Below are positions 11,034 through 22,298 of a stretch of 64,000 bases of DNA, piece after piece (position 1 is the first letter of the stretch; every line of letters starts with the position of its first letter). Below the pieces are notes generated by a model. That model searched no databases, was not told the origin of the DNA, and worked only from the letters and a program-made list of their open reading frames with translations. Source of the stretch: Endothia cerciana (Eukaryota; Ascomycota; Sordariomycetes; Diaporthales; Cryphonectriaceae); contig JALRMH010000001.1 in assembly GCA_026119935.1 (NCBI GenBank), forward strand, positions 868,001 to 932,000, in the 5' to 3' direction. A program made the position numbers and the translations under genes.

Positions 11034-12323
11034 TCAATCCCAGCCCCAGAACTCCCAGATCCTCTTCAGCGTCTCGTCGGGATCGACCATGGGGAAGTCA
11101 TGCGCCCCAGCGACAGGCTCGGCCCAGACGACGTGGTCCTCCCCGCCCACGAGCGGCAGGGCGTCCTTCCTGTAGTCCTCCTCGGAGACGATCTCGTCGC
11201 CGACCCCAAAGATGAAGCACACCGTCTTCGGGTCCCGGTCGGCCAGCTTCCTCCACGCCTCGTGCTGGTTGAACATCGGGGCGTGCCGCAGCGTGGACAT
11301 GAAGGCGCACACGAAGCCGGCGTGGTGCGTCACCTGCCAGTTGACAAAGGCTAGGACCCTCTTCTGCAGCGCGTTCGGCTCCGCCGCGTCGTCGGCGATC
11401 TCGCTGGCGACGGCGGCCTCCACCACCTTCTCGCCGGGCATCCGCGGCGGTCCCGCCACCGCGCCGCCGCGGTGCTGCTGTTGCTGCTGCCCGCTCGCCT
11501 TCCTATCCTTCCTCCTCGCGCTCTCGGCGATGGGCCTCCTCAGCCTCCACCTCGTCAGCACCTCCAGCAGCCCCTCCGGCACCCACCCGCCCCGGAAGAC
11601 CACCCTCGCCACCGCCCCGAAGGTCTCCTCGCGGATCATGCCCGCGGGCGCCAGGAGGACCAGGCTCCTGACGGCGCCGGGGAGCGCGGCGGCGAGGTGC
11701 ACGGCGATCCCGCCCCCGAGGCTGTACCCCACGACGTGGAAGCCCTCGCCCTCGCCCGTCCCCGTCCACGCGGCCCCGCTCGAGGCGACCGCCAGGACGG
11801 CCTGGGCGACGAACAGCCGCTCGTCGTGGGGCAGGTCGCCCACGCCGTCGCTGTACCCGCGCCCGAAGAGGTCGAACAGGAGGACGCGGCAGCCTCCTCC
11901 CCTTCGCCCTCCCCGCCCTTCCTCGCCGTCGTCGCCGCCCGCGAGGCCCCGGGCGACCTGCGCGAGGGTCATGCACGAGGTGGAGATGCCGTGCAGGAGG
12001 AGGACCCTGCGGCCGTCCCTGGGCCCGAACTCGTAGCACCTCATCGAGCCGTAGGGCGTGGGGACGTCCCTCGCGCCGGGGAGGTAGTCGGGCGGGTAGG
12101 GGAGCCGGGACCGCTCCTCCGGGGTCAGGCCCGGGAGGAGGGTCTTGGCCGGGCTGGGGTAGACCCTGGGCCGCCGGGGCCGCGAGATGCGCCCGAGGAG
12201 CGCGAGGACGGAGGCGGCCACTGCCAGTGTGGTGGTGACGGTGATGAGGGTGCTGCTGCCGCCGTTGTGAGATTCCTGCCAGGGAGGGAGAGCGCGCGCG
12301 AGTCGTCTGGTGAGGGCGTCCAT
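11034..12323 (-). CDS. Alpha/beta hydrolase, membrane-anchored
   Basis: A single exon encodes 429 residues. An N-terminal hydrophobic segment (about residues 25-45, TLAVAASVLALLG) suggests a membrane anchor. The fold signatures follow in order: the oxyanion-hole region LLLHGISTS, then FDLFGRGYSD, the nucleophile elbow GYSLGG (Ser in GxSxG), an acid candidate in FGVGDEIV, and a histidine in GAHDFPMVDPDE. This is the complete Ser-Asp-His arrangement of the alpha/beta hydrolase superfamily, closest in style to monoglyceride-lipase or epoxide-hydrolase-like esterases. The substrate is unknown. A low-complexity stretch (ASGQQQQQHRGGA) in the cap region is probably a loop. It lies tail-to-tail with the ABC transporter and has the same orientation as the P450 upstream of it, so a shared pathway is possible but not shown. 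Confidence 0.9.
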   Translation of the reverse strand: MDALTRRLARALPPWQESHNGGSSTLITVTTTLAVAASVLALLGRISRPRRPRVYPSPAKTLLPGLTPEERSRLPYPPDYLPGARDVPTPYGSMRCYEFGPRDGRRVLLLHGISTSCMTLAQVARGLAGGDDGEEGRGGRRGGGCRVLLFDLFGRGYSDGVGDLPHDERLFVAQAVLAVASSGAAWTGTGEGEGFHVVGYSLGGGIAVHLAAALPGAVRSLVLLAPAGMIREETFGAVARVVFRGGWVPEGLLEVLTRWRLRRPIAESARRKDRKASGQQQQQHRGGAVAGPPRMPGEKVVEAAVASEIADDAAEPNALQKRVLAFVNWQVTHHAGFVCAFMSTLRHAPMFNQHEAWRKLADRDPKTVCFIFGVGDEIVSEEDYRKDALPLVGGEDHVVWAEPVAGAHDFPMVDPDETLKRIWEFWGWD

Positions 12324-12619
12324 GGCTGTGATTATCGGGTGTTGGCTGTTCGCGAGGCCTGCTGGTGATACCTGAAGCCGAAGCTCTCAGCCCGCGGGTG
12401 TTTCTCCTTGACCTAGACGGCTGGGCCAGGCGCAATTTTGCACCCGACTAGCAATGAGTGTACTTTATGAGAGAGCGACCGCAAGCAGTGTGAGATTGTA
12501 TGAGGTTCGGTTTGCAGAGCGAGATCTTCCTGTCAGCTGGCGTGTTCGTTGCACGTGGGATCTATTAATATGCAGCTTCGGGATCCGTCAGAAGCCCCAT
12601 CGGAGCCGCTTCGAGAGGG

Positions 12620-12651
<32 letters not shown>

Positions 12652-12975
12652 GGGGGTCCCAGGTGTCATCATCTACAATCACAGCCAAGCCTCATATGGC
12701 TACAAACAGATCAGTATCATTAATAAGATAGATCCATATGCAGATGCACCGCTTCATTGCTATGGTTCACGTTCATGACTCCCAAGACGCATTCCAGCTT
12801 TGTTGCGAGATGGGAGCCGCATCACGACCACCCCCCCCCCCTCCAAAAAAAACACCCCCAGACATATCGAGACCGACCACTTTGATAGCATTTCATACTT
12901 TCAGAGGCGATCTTCCCAGTCCCGTCGCAGTACCTTCCGAGCATTTGTCTTGCAGCCCCTCAGCCCCTCAGCCCC
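12324..12975. repeat. Spacer with A28 and C11 homopolymer tracts
   Basis: This lies upstream of the hydrolase gene and downstream of the P450 stop. It holds an uninterrupted run of about 28 A at 12620-12647, followed directly by G7, and a C run at 12831-12841 followed by A-rich sequence. A 9-bp unit (cagcccctc) is repeated about four times at 12952-12985 and runs across the P450 stop codon. No gene is seen. Confidence 0.6.
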
Positions 12976-14743
12976 TCAGCCCTTCTTCGCCTCCCAAAAG
13001 GCAACTCTCACGCCGTCCCCCGGCTGCAATACGATTTCCGCCTTGAGGGTCGGGTTGCCGCCGTCCACCCCCTGCATGAGGCTCTCGACCCCCTCGAACC
13101 GCTGGAACATCCTGGTGAGCACGTACGCCATCTCCGTCAGCGCGAACTGCTGCCCGATGCAGATCCGGGGGCCCCCGTTGAAGGGGATGTACTGCCACGG
13201 CCTCGGCTGCCAGCTGGCCCACCTCTCCGGGCTGAACCGGTCGGCAGGCGCGAGGGCGGCCGAGGGCGCCGGGTAGAGGTCGGGCCGCCGCTGCATCACG
13301 AGGGTCGTGTAGGCGATGGGCGTGTCCTTGAGCACGGCCAGGGGCCGGGTCCCGTCGGGCCCGCCGCCGCGCGGGAGGGTCGTGTCGCGGAGCGAGAAGC
13401 GCACGTTGAAGGGGACGACAGGGTAGAGGCGGAGGGTCTCGTTGATGGTGTTCTGGAGGTACTTCATGCCCTTGAGGTCCGCGTACGTCGGCGTCCTGTC
13501 CGGGCCGACGACGTCCAGGACCTCGGCGCGGAGCTTCCTGACGACCCCCGGGTGCCGGCCGAGCTCGTAGATGGCCCACGACAGGGTCGCGGCGGTGGTG
13601 TCGCGGCCCGCGAGGAGGACCGCGACGAGCTGGTCGCGCAGGACCTTGGGGTCGCGCGTGTACGAGGCCAGCTCGTGCAGGAAGGTGTATGACGTGTCGG
13701 ACTTGGCCTTGGACTCGAGCTCCTCGGGGGACAGCCTCAGGGCCTGCTCGACGTACTGGTACACGAAGGCGTCCATGGTCGCGAGGCACCGCCTGAAGTG
13801 GGCCCTGGGGACCATGGCGGCGAAGACGGGCCCGCAGCGCGTGATGATGTTCTGGATGCGCTGGACCTCGTTGAAGGCGTAGGCGAACTCTTGTTCGGGG
13901 TCGCTGGAGGTCATCAGCCCCCGGCTCGATAGCACAAAAAAAAAAAAGAAAAAGAAAAAGAAAAAAAACCAAAACCAAAACCAAAACCACCACCACCACC
14001 AAAACCGCAAAGGGGTCCAGGGGGGGGCCTCTGTCTTTGGCTCACCTGAGAGACTTGACGCCTTTGCCTAGGAGGAAGTCGGTGGCCACATCAAGCGTGT
14101 ACCGGAAGAACAGGTCGCTGATATCCATGACGCGCCCGTTCACAGCATTCATATCCACCTGCTGCCCCTCGCCCCTCAGCGTGGCCCCGTTTGCCATCGC
14201 CCTGAACAGGGTCTGCAGGTGCGACTCGAAACAGTGCAGGTCGCTGATCCTGTCCCTCGCGAACTGCGGCCTCAGCAGCTGCCGGCTCTTGTGCCACAGC
14301 TGCCCGTCCGTCACGAAGATACTATCGCCCAGGAACTCCTCCCACTCCCTGTGGAAGATCTCGCCCTTGCCAAAGTCGCTGAACTGCGTCGCCAGGATCG
14401 CCTTGATGTTCTCGGGGTCCGCGGTGAAGACGCACCGGCGGCTTATGGCGCGCAGCTCGGCCGTGTACGAGCAGGACCCCGCGGCGTCGGTGCCGCTGGA
14501 CGCGAAGAACTCGGTCCACTTCTCGAGGTTCTTGTGGCGCATGGTGGCCTGCACGGCGCTGTAGACGACGTCCAACGCCCCGGGGAGCCGGGCGGGGACC
14601 TTGGGGGCGCGGGGGCCGATGGCCCTTATGCGGCGGTCCTCCCATGCGCGCGTGACGATGGAGGAGGCAACGTAAGCGAGGATGAGGAGCGCGAGGACAC
14701 CCCAGAGGGGGACCTGCTCCCGGAGGACCCCTAGCAGACCCAT
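12976..14743 (-). CDS. Cytochrome P450, CYP52-like
   Basis: There are two exons (14743-14046 and 13903-12976), 541 residues. An N-terminal anchor (LWGVLALLILAYVASSIV) places it in the endoplasmic reticulum membrane. Diagnostic motifs are the I-helix AGRDTTAATLSW (about residue 329), the K-helix ETLRLYP (ExxR) and the heme loop FNGGPRICIGQQFA with the cysteine ligand (about 472). The ETLRLYPVVPFNVR and WQYIPFNGGPRICIG blocks are typical of CYP52-type and related fungal P450s that hydroxylate alkanes or fatty acids. The substrate here is inferred only at that level. The intron (14045-13904) is unusual: it carries A-rich and CCA/AAACC low-complexity DNA that reads as a long F/W run if translated. 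Splicing joins KGVKSLS to DPEQEFAYAF, restoring the family consensus. Confidence 0.92.
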
Positions 14744-17172
14744 CCTGGGTGTTGTGTGCCTCTTCCGGGCACACGATACTCCTGGGTGAGCTGAGGCGGG
14801 GCACTCCCTTCCTAAGACTGCTTCCCCACAGCACCAAAGGCTGCCGAGGTAAGAGACGGCGAGTTCATACAGAGAGGGAGGGTGCGTATGTCAGTAGAGA
14901 GTATCCAGTCCGAGGCCTCAGAAACGGTGATTTTGGGGGCAATGAACAGCCGACGAGTGGTAGATATTTCCCCAGCCGCCGTGCGAAACCAAACCGACGC
15001 AGTAAGGGCTGATGGAAGAAGGAGGAGGACGAGGACAAAGGCGATGTAATGAGTATACCTCGTACGGGGTTAAAAGTCAAAAGTCAAGATGACGGAGAAT
15101 ATCTCGTAACGACGGAGAGAGGGCACTGACGTCCGTTTCAAGACCTTGGCCTTGAAACTTAACCGCACCTACGCCGGAATGGCATAGCTGCCTACAGCAA
15201 TACGACCTCCCGGGACCATTATACCGGTGTATCCCTCGACCCCCCCCCCCCTCTTCGGGGCCCAGTTCCGGGAGGAGGGAGCGGCTGCCCGAGGGCTCCC
15301 TCCTCACAGGACTATATGGCCAAGTACCATGGTATGCAGGCGTGTGGGAACAGACAACGTCCCTAGCTCGCTTCGTGACGTACCTGAGCCCATGTGACCA
15401 CAGCTGGGTAATAAGGCAGGTGATCCGCAAAGGGACCCCATCCCGACCGTTGGGCCTCCGGGGCCATCAAGGTCGGAAGGGTGCCTCAAAGTGGTGTAGT
15501 ACCTAACGGTGACCGTGGTGGTGTTGTTCACACTTGCTAGAGTCTTCTATTTTGGATATCCGCCGTGCTTGCGTATCCGAGAGAGCCGAGAGCAAAGGAG
15601 GGTACCCACGGCCTGGCAAGCCGAACGAATATCCCCAGTAAGCAAGGAACCATCATGTAGAGGACGGCGCTTGAACATGTTGGGAAAGCAGCTCGCCATC
15701 CCTAGCGTGCAGAAGAAGGGACAGCACGGGGCATCAGGGAAGATGCCGAGGGCGGGCCCCTACTAGAATCACTATGGTATGTAGTTCACCCGGAGGAGGA
15801 TGGGGGGATGGGGGGATGGGGGATGGAGGGATCGTCCTATGGTACACATAGCCGTCGATCTATATTCGTGGGGGTGGTCAGGGAGTGTTGTGCTGGGAGG
15901 TTTTGGGCAGACATGCTGGGACTGGCAGGCCGAGGGAGAAAAGAAAAAAAAACCAAAAAAAAAAAAAACCACCAAAAAACCCAAGCCGTCGTTCCCGAAT
16001 CGCTCGGGCATCTGAACGTGGGGCCGTGATTGCGGGGCGAGCACAGACGGCGCCTATTTCCTATGTAACAATGATGATATGCTGTACTACATAGTAGTAA
16101 GGAGTACAGCAGCGCGGCTCTGTTCGATGTGCAGTGCAGGGGGGGATGCAAGAGTGTCGTACATGGTATCGTAATAATAAGCAAGCTAGATGGGGACGTC
16201 TTCTTCTTACTGTATGAGATACGGGGTATCTGGATTCGTCCTCGTTTATCTGCGCCCCCAGACCCCTCAACGGTCTCTGTTTTCTCAGAAGACCTGGGGG
16301 TAACAGAGTGTAGAGCAGCATCGCGCCATGCACACATAGTGGTCTCCCTGTTATTATTCTAGACCAGTCAGGAATAAGAAACGAGGGTATCAGGCATACA
16401 TACATACGAGCCGAACCGCCCCCCCCCCCCCCCCAAGACAGGCAGATTTTTAATCAGAACAGGAACTGGCGCAGCAGAGAGATAGATGGATGGATGGATG
16501 AATCACATGGCAGGATTTTTCCTCCAATGTAAGCAAGTCCAATTCAGGTCTGCGAACGGCCCCCATCTCCTCTGAGTGATCCGGGTCTTGTTCCAGCGGC
16601 TCGGCAGGGGACTTGAGGCACCATCACTATGGAATAAGGTAGGATAGGGAACCGGATCTTGTCTGCTGTTCGATCTTGACAAAATCTCAGGTGCTCCCTT
16701 TTTATCTTTCTTCTTTCTGTCCTTTTCTTCTTCGTCCTTTCTTTTCCTTCTTCTTCTTTTCTTCTTTTCCTTCTTCTTCTTTTCTTCTTTTCCTTCTTCG
16801 TGTTTATATATAGAGAGATGGTTGGAGGGTGGGGGGTTGACTGAATCGCCTAGAGCAGTAATACTATGGTAGCACAGAGGTACTATGGTACAAACGCGCC
16901 GCTGCTGTGACAACGCGAGGCAACCACTTTAAATCAGAGCCCCACCATGTTCTATTCGTGCAAAGAACTGGCCTCCACGTTATCAGACATCACCGTCGCC
17001 TGCAACAACCGTGTTTATCTTTTTCTCTCCCTGGGCAACCAATCATCTCAAAAGACTTTGAGCCGAGGCGAAAAAGGAAGAAAGGAGGAGAAGGAGGAAA
17101 AGGCCAAAACCCCCCCCCCCCCCAAAAAAAACCACCAACAAAATTCCTTAAAGATCGATACCGAGTCTCATC
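14744..17172. other. 2.4-kb low-complexity intergenic region
   Basis: This is the divergent spacer between the P450 and tubulin cofactor A genes. It holds a C tract near 15240-15252, a ggatgggg-type repeat at 15798-15835, an A-rich/ACC tract at 15935-15985, a C17 run near 16418-16434 and a long pyrimidine (CTTCTT) tract at 16690-16803. A C16-A8 composite tract lies at about 17109-17133, just before the next start codon. No gene is supported; short Lys-rich or Pro-rich frames are products of these tracts. Confidence 0.6.
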
Positions 17173-17614
17173 ATGCCTGCCCCAAGCCCCCTCTCCATCG
17201 CCACCTCCTCCGTCCTGCGCCTCGTCAAGGAGGAGACCTACTACCACAAGGAGCTCGCCAGCCAGCAGGTCCGGGTCGGGAAGCTCGAGGAGGGCCTCCG
17301 GGAGCCCAGCGCCGACCTGGACGAGAACGCCGAGTACATGCTGAAGCAGGAGGTCCGTCGTGTTGTCCCCTGCCCAGCCTTCTCGGCAGGGTCCATCACG
17401 TTCAGACACGGCCAGCTGACTCCACAGACAGAAAAAAGCCCTCGAGGAGACCAGGTCCGTCTTCGGTCCCCTTCGCGGCCGCATCGCGGACGCCGTGTCC
17501 AAGCTGGAGGAGCAGATCGCCCTGGGCGAGAGCGAGGAGGGTCCCGCCGACGAGTTGGCCAAGGCCAGGGAGGCGCTCAAGCAGGGCCAGGACGCCCTGA
17601 AGGCTGAGTCGTAG
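17173..17614 (+). CDS. Tubulin-binding cofactor A
   Basis: There are two exons (17173-17352 and 17432-17614), 120 residues, a normal size for this small three-helix-bundle chaperone. It receives beta-tubulin after cytosolic chaperonin folding and hands it to the cofactor D/E pathway. Sequence evidence is RLVKEETYYHKELASQQVRV, then DENAEYMLKQE spliced to KKALEETRSVFGPLRGRI and DAVSKLEEQIALGE, the typical TBCA/Rbl2 signature. The intron uses a weak donor, GTCCGT, directly after the codon for the last Glu of LKQE; the in-frame read-through version would break the conserved helix. A homopolymer C/A tract lies just upstream of the start. Confidence 0.92.
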
Positions 17615-17979
17615 GGGGCAGCACCCTCTCCTGTTGGGGAGGGGGTCATCAGGCGAACTGGACTGGGGTGGTGACGACCGGGTCCGGTCCTCTGCGGGGT
17701 GAACACTTGCTGGCCACTGCTCAAACACCAATACTACAAGGCTTGAGCTGGGCGAGCCGCTGAAATAGCATGGTAGTAGGGGCGCACGATAGTACTGCTT
17801 CGTCATGACAAGGAGCTGATTGAATGAGAAAGGGCAACTTCGGCACCCTGTGCTTCGCAGTGAATTGACGGTTTTGCCACCGCTATGGGGTATCTTGTAC
17901 AAATCTAAGGCTCTCGGACCACTATGCTCGTTTTGCCCGCGCCCCCTTACATCAGTTCGGACCTGTGACGCTGTTGTGA
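17615..17979. other. Short convergent intergenic region
   Basis: This is the 3' flank shared by tubulin cofactor A (plus) and the THOC7-like gene (minus). Nothing else is visible. Confidence 0.4.
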
Positions 17980-18908
17980 TCAGGAGATATCCATCTTGTC
18001 CTCCGATGTCTGGCCCTCGCCCTTGATCTGCGGTGTCTCCGCGGCCTCGCCTTGAGAGCCGCCCATCTCGACATCCTCCCCGTCCTGACGCGCCTCCGGC
18101 TCCGCGCTCCTAGCAGGCGATGGCTCCCGGCTTCCCGCGCGACTGCCGGCCTGAGACAGGTTGCCCGACGCATCTGGTGGTGGCTTCAGCCCCCCCTCGT
18201 TCGCACCCGGAGCCGGACTGTCGCGCATCGGTGTCCTCCCGCCCACAGATGTCGCGCGCGGCGTGCTGCCCCCATCCTCACCAAGTCCCTTCGGCACGGC
18301 AGACGCAACGCCGGCCACGCTGTCCGGCCTGGGCGTCGCGTTCCCGCTGGCGCTGCCGGGCTGCGGCGTGTGCCCGTCCGGCACGGCGTCGCCCTCGCCG
18401 CTGCCCTCGCCGCCGTCCTCGTCCATCCCCTCCCGCCTCTCGACCTCCTCCTTCTCGTCGCGGATCAGCCGCCTCAGCCTCATGCTCTCGTCCATGATCC
18501 GGCTGAACTGCTCCCTCCTCTCCCTCCACGTGGCCGCGTACGTCTCGCTCTCCGCCTCGAGCTGGCGGCACTCCTCCTCGAGCTTGTCGATCCCCGCCGC
18601 CGCCTTGGGCCTCTCCTGCAGCGCCTTGTTCTCGTAGATGGCCCGCGCGAGCCCGTCCCACGCCTGCCGCCTCGCCCGCGTCTCCTGCGCCGCTGCCAGC
18701 TGCACCCTCAGCTGCACCGTGCTGTCGCGCACCCGCGCGCACGTGTCGAGGATCTGGCCGCGCTCCGAGGCGTACCGCTCGCGCTGGCTCTCGTTGGCGG
18801 ACCGGAGGAACTGGAGGCGCCCGATGGTGTAGTCGAACGCGGCGAAGTCGAGGGTGATGTCCTCCTTGAGCTGTGCAAAGTCGGTCGCCGGCGCGGTGGT
18901 CTCGCCGT

Positions 18909-18939
<31 letters not shown>

Positions 18940-19155
18940 GTCTTGTTTGGGCTGGCCGGCACCGTTTCTCTGCTGGGAGGTCGGCGGCTCCGGCGGTGGT
19001 GACAGCGTCTGGCGGATCTTGCTGTTAGCGAGCTGGTTGATGGTGGCAAGGCGCTTGGTTATGCGCTTGAAGGGCTTCTCCTCGATGCTGAAGAGGCGGG
19101 ACTTGTGGAGCTGGTTCTCCTCCTCTGGGTCGAGGAGGTCCCAAGAGGACGCCAT
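17980..19155 (-). CDS. THO complex subunit 7 (THOC7/Mft1-like)
   Basis: A single exon encodes 391 residues. The N-terminal half carries the THOC7-type region: RITKRLATINQLANSKIRQT, then a coiled coil from about residue 90 to 230 (FDYTIGRLQFLRSANESQRE, DKLEEECRQLEAESETYAAT, WRERREQFSRIMDESMRLRR, DEKEEVERREGMDED). THO/TREX couples transcription elongation to mRNA packaging and export in the nucleus. The C-terminal 150 residues are disordered, rich in Gly, Ser, Pro and acidic residues. A GCC trinucleotide repeat at 18911-18941 encodes a polyglycine stretch near residue 75. It is divergent from the elongin A gene with about 535 bp between starts. The assignment rests on the coiled-coil signature and is good but not certain. 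Confidence 0.8.
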
Positions 19156-19690
19156 GGCTGCGGCTTGTCGGTGGACGGCCGCTTGTCGGTGGAGGGCGAG
19201 TTCGTTTTCGCGAAAGAAAGAAAAGACTAGGACGGACTGCGACGCCAGCTTGACAGAGTTGCAGCTTTACCATGTAAACGGGTGGAAGGGTGCCTTGTTG
19301 GGTTAGCGCCAGGATTTAAGCTCCTCGGTCATGGGTTTAGCGCATGGGCTCCGTAAGGCTGCAGCTGTGGAAAGGTGCGAGGCTGCGATATTTTGGACTT
19401 CTTCCCTCCTCTTCACAACAATCGTATCCCCCACATGTAACAGCACGAGATTTCAGTCATGTGCTCTGGGGACATATGTGGGTGTCGTGGTAGCATTCCA
19501 AGTACACCCAGTCTGGCAGATACGATGGGACGACCTCGTCCAGCTACCCACCTGTTCGACTACCGTTCATTGTCCTCTGGCTGGCTTCAGGGCGCCGTGC
19601 CCACTCCCAACTGTCGCCTCCAGCCTGCCCCGTCGGAACAGCCGGATACCGAGCCTCGAACAAAATCGAAGCCATAGACGGCCGATCAAT
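19156..19690. promoter_or_regulatory. Divergent promoter region, THOC7-like / elongin A
   Basis: Two nuclear RNA polymerase II factors start outward from this 535-bp interval, so it must contain both upstream regions. The frame upstream of the elongin A start is open but shows no conservation, so I placed that start at MGVQTLGDLC. No specific binding site is claimed. Confidence 0.5.
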
Positions 19691-21021
19691 ATGGGTGTCC
19701 AAACCCTCGGCGACCTCTGTCGGCGGGTGGCCAGAGCAAATATCGATCAAGTACAGTACATGCCGGAGTTGCTGCCATGGCCAAAAGCCAAAGAGCTTCT
19801 GGTCCTCGTGAAGAAGGCCGAGCAGCTTGCCTATATCGAGGAGGCATCCCCGCACATGCTCAAAGATTCCGATGCACTATGGGCGCCGTTCGTGAAGAGG
19901 AAGTTCGATAAGAGACTTAAGGGACTCATGGACGATCTCAAAGAGGAGCAAGAAACGGGAGAACCAAGGTTCTCTGGTTCGTGGCGCAATCTGTACACTC
20001 AATGGTGGGAAGAGGATAGTAGGTCCCCTAAGGGCTCGTCCGGTCCCCACATCCTCACAAAGCTGACAACTACGTACCGACAGAAATAAAAGAGGCTCAG
20101 GATATAGCAAACATGGAAATGACCGCAGAGAAACGCAACCAGGCCGAACAGGCAAAAGCCGCCAGGATCGTACCTCCACACGCTCTCAGGTCAATCCAGG
20201 GAGGTTCTTGGAGGGCAGGCAGCACCTTCACTCGTGGGTTCGCGCCTCGTCCAAAGAATGCCGTCCAGAAGGCCAAGAGGGAGGCCAAGGAGGAGACAAG
20301 GCGCATGTCGTTGGCCAAGACGTGGGTGAGGACGACGGAACCTAAGGGTCCCGCCAAGATCAGGATAGTCCCCAAGGGGCTCGTGGAGGAGGCACGCATC
20401 CGCAAGCAGCCCAAGTTCATCCCTAGACCGGCGAGGCCTCAACCCTCACCGGCGGACGAGGAGCGCGCGAGACGCAAGGCCCGGCTACTGGCCGCCAAGA
20501 ACGGAACCGCGTCGAAGGGTAACAAGTCTGGCGATTCACCACCCAAGACTGTGGACACTTCCAAGTCGACCGTGGCTACGACGACACCGAAGAGGCCAAA
20601 GGTTTCGGCCGTGCAGACGACGACGGATCTGCTGTTTCCTAGTGCTAGTGTTGCCAAGCAGCAGCAGAAAGTGGTCATCAAGAACGCCACGGGGCCCGGA
20701 TCAGGATCCACACCATCGAAGCTCTCAAGCGCGCCCACGGCCTCGCTGTCGACATCAACTTCACTACTTAGCCAGGCATACCTACAGGCCAGCCCTGAGC
20801 GGGACCGCCCTAAACGTGAGACAGGATCCCCTGCAAAGCTGCCTGCGGCCCCCTCTGCTGCCACGCCTGCAAAGCGACCGTTGGCTCCCCCCGATACGGC
20901 GACTGGGGGAAGCAGCTCGGCGAGCCCGCCTCCTGGCAGTGGCCCTGGGAGCCCACCACGTGTGCCACCGCCCCGCAAGAGAAAGAAAGTCGATGTCTTC
21001 ATGCCGAAGAAGCGGACTTGA
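19691..21021 (+). CDS. ELA1: Elongin-A-like protein (RNA polymerase II transcription factor SIII subunit A)
   Basis: There are two exons (19691-20018 and 20084-21021), 421 residues. The N-terminal 110 residues match the elongin A domain: TLGDLCRRVARANIDQVQYM, PELLPWPKAKELLVLVKKAE, then EEASPHML and LWAPFVKRKF. Elongin A binds elongin C through a BC-box-type LxxxC motif (LGDLC fits) and acts in polymerase II elongation and, with a cullin, in ubiquitination of stalled polymerase. The remainder is basic and disordered, ending in a likely nuclear localisation signal, PPRKRKKVDVFMPKKR. Splicing joins WWEED to KIKEAQDIANM. Without splicing, the first exon runs to a stop after 20 divergent residues. 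Confidence 0.85.
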
Positions 21022-21734
21022 CAATGTGTCAACATACCCTCTTGCCGTGGAGTTATGGCTGGCATCTGGCCTAGGAATCGGTTTCACTTAGGTCGGGCGC
21101 GGGTACGGGATTTGGCGCCCCGGGGGACTGGGTAGATAGTCTGCATTCTGGATCGGTTGATTATATATGGCGTCTCGGGACAGGATCAAAGGACTGTTGC
21201 ATTTGCATTTGTGACGGAGTTGGGACATACCTATATCTCATACCAGGCCGGAGTTGGGTGACGAGAGATTGGCTTTCTTGCTTGGACCATTTTGGTTGCA
21301 CTTGGAGGATGAAATACACGTAAAAAGTAAAGTACACTTGCATCGCTAGCATGAATCACTTTAATATGTCCAGAGAGACTCGACTCCCGCATAATCAAGA
21401 TGTCAAGAGTTAATTCAACACGCTTCATTGTCTCCCATCCTGAGAATATGTTCTAGAAGGCAGGTATCATGCGGGAAACATCAAGGCCTTTTCTTCCTGA
21501 ACGCCTCGAGGCCATGCCGAAGACAAGGGACATTGGCCATTTCTCGTCCACAGCGCTTATGCCACCCGTATGAGATGCTGACCACGACACTCCCGCGGTT
21601 TTGTATCAACAAATTTGTCCCCTCAGACCTCACTTGCCGTGGACGTAAGTCTATCTATTGTTCTCAAGGTGTTATTCTCTCCCATGATCGGTCGCGCCTG
21701 TCTCGGGAGACTCGGCCGTCAACTCGTCGGATGC
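21022..21734. other. Convergent intergenic region
   Basis: This is the 3' flank of elongin A and of the NEDD8 gene on the opposite strand. No additional gene is recognisable. Confidence 0.4.
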
Positions 21735-22298
21735 CTATTGCAAGCCACCTCTCAGGGCGAGGACCAGATGCAGAACATTTCCTCCCTCGAGTGAATAGTC
21801 CGCGGCCCTCTTCTCGTCGGCCCTTCAACAAAGTCAGCCACCCTTCCAGCCATCCGCATTCCCAACGTGCCCCAACGCTGCCGCCGCATGTACTCTCTGC
21901 CTCGTGGGGTGGGGGGAGGGGGACGGGACAGGGACGGCACTCACATCTGTTTCCCCTGGTAGATCAGGCGCTGCTGCACGGGCGGAATGCCCTCCTTCTC
22001 TTCGACCTGCTCCTTGATCTGCGAGATCTATATCGTCGCCCACTGAGGTTAGCCACCAGGTGATGCGGCGCAATCAGGCTCCGGGCCTATGGGCGGAGGG
22101 AACGTTCGGGGGGCGGGGGGGGGGGGGGGCAATCAAGGGGCGGCAGGTCGTACCAGGTAGTTCTCCTCGATATCGAGCTCGATCTCCTTGCCAGTGAGCG
22201 TCCGCACCCTGTTTGGCGCAGGCCAGAGGTCAGCTTCTTCTGTTGCGCACTCGGGAGCACAGGGCAGAGGGTTGCGGGCAGGCACACTTAATCTGCAT
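21735..22298 (-). CDS. rub1: NEDD8/Rub1 ubiquitin-like modifier
   Basis: Four short exons (22298-22288, 22208-22154, 22027-21945 and 21822-21735) join in phase to a 78-residue protein. It begins MQIKVRTLTGKEIELDIEEN and continues with SQIKEQVEEKEGIPPVQQRL and IYQGKQMADEK. Residue 72 is Ala in the tail LVLALRGG, which separates NEDD8 from ubiquitin (Arg at 72). Two residues (LQ) follow GG, so it needs processing by a hydrolase before conjugation. NEDD8 is attached to cullins and activates cullin-RING ligases. The first coding exon is only 11 nt. Intron 2 contains a G-rich tract near 22117-22130. A GT/AG intron probably also lies in the 5' leader (acceptor near 22320). Confidence 0.93.

Noticed and set aside
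15800..16029. Lys-rich short frames in several registers
   Set aside because: They are products of A-rich and GGATGGGG simple sequence.
16503..16913. 136-codon minus-strand frame with a Lys/Glu/Arg-rich core
   Set aside because: It is the translated pyrimidine tract at 16690-16803; there is no conserved part.
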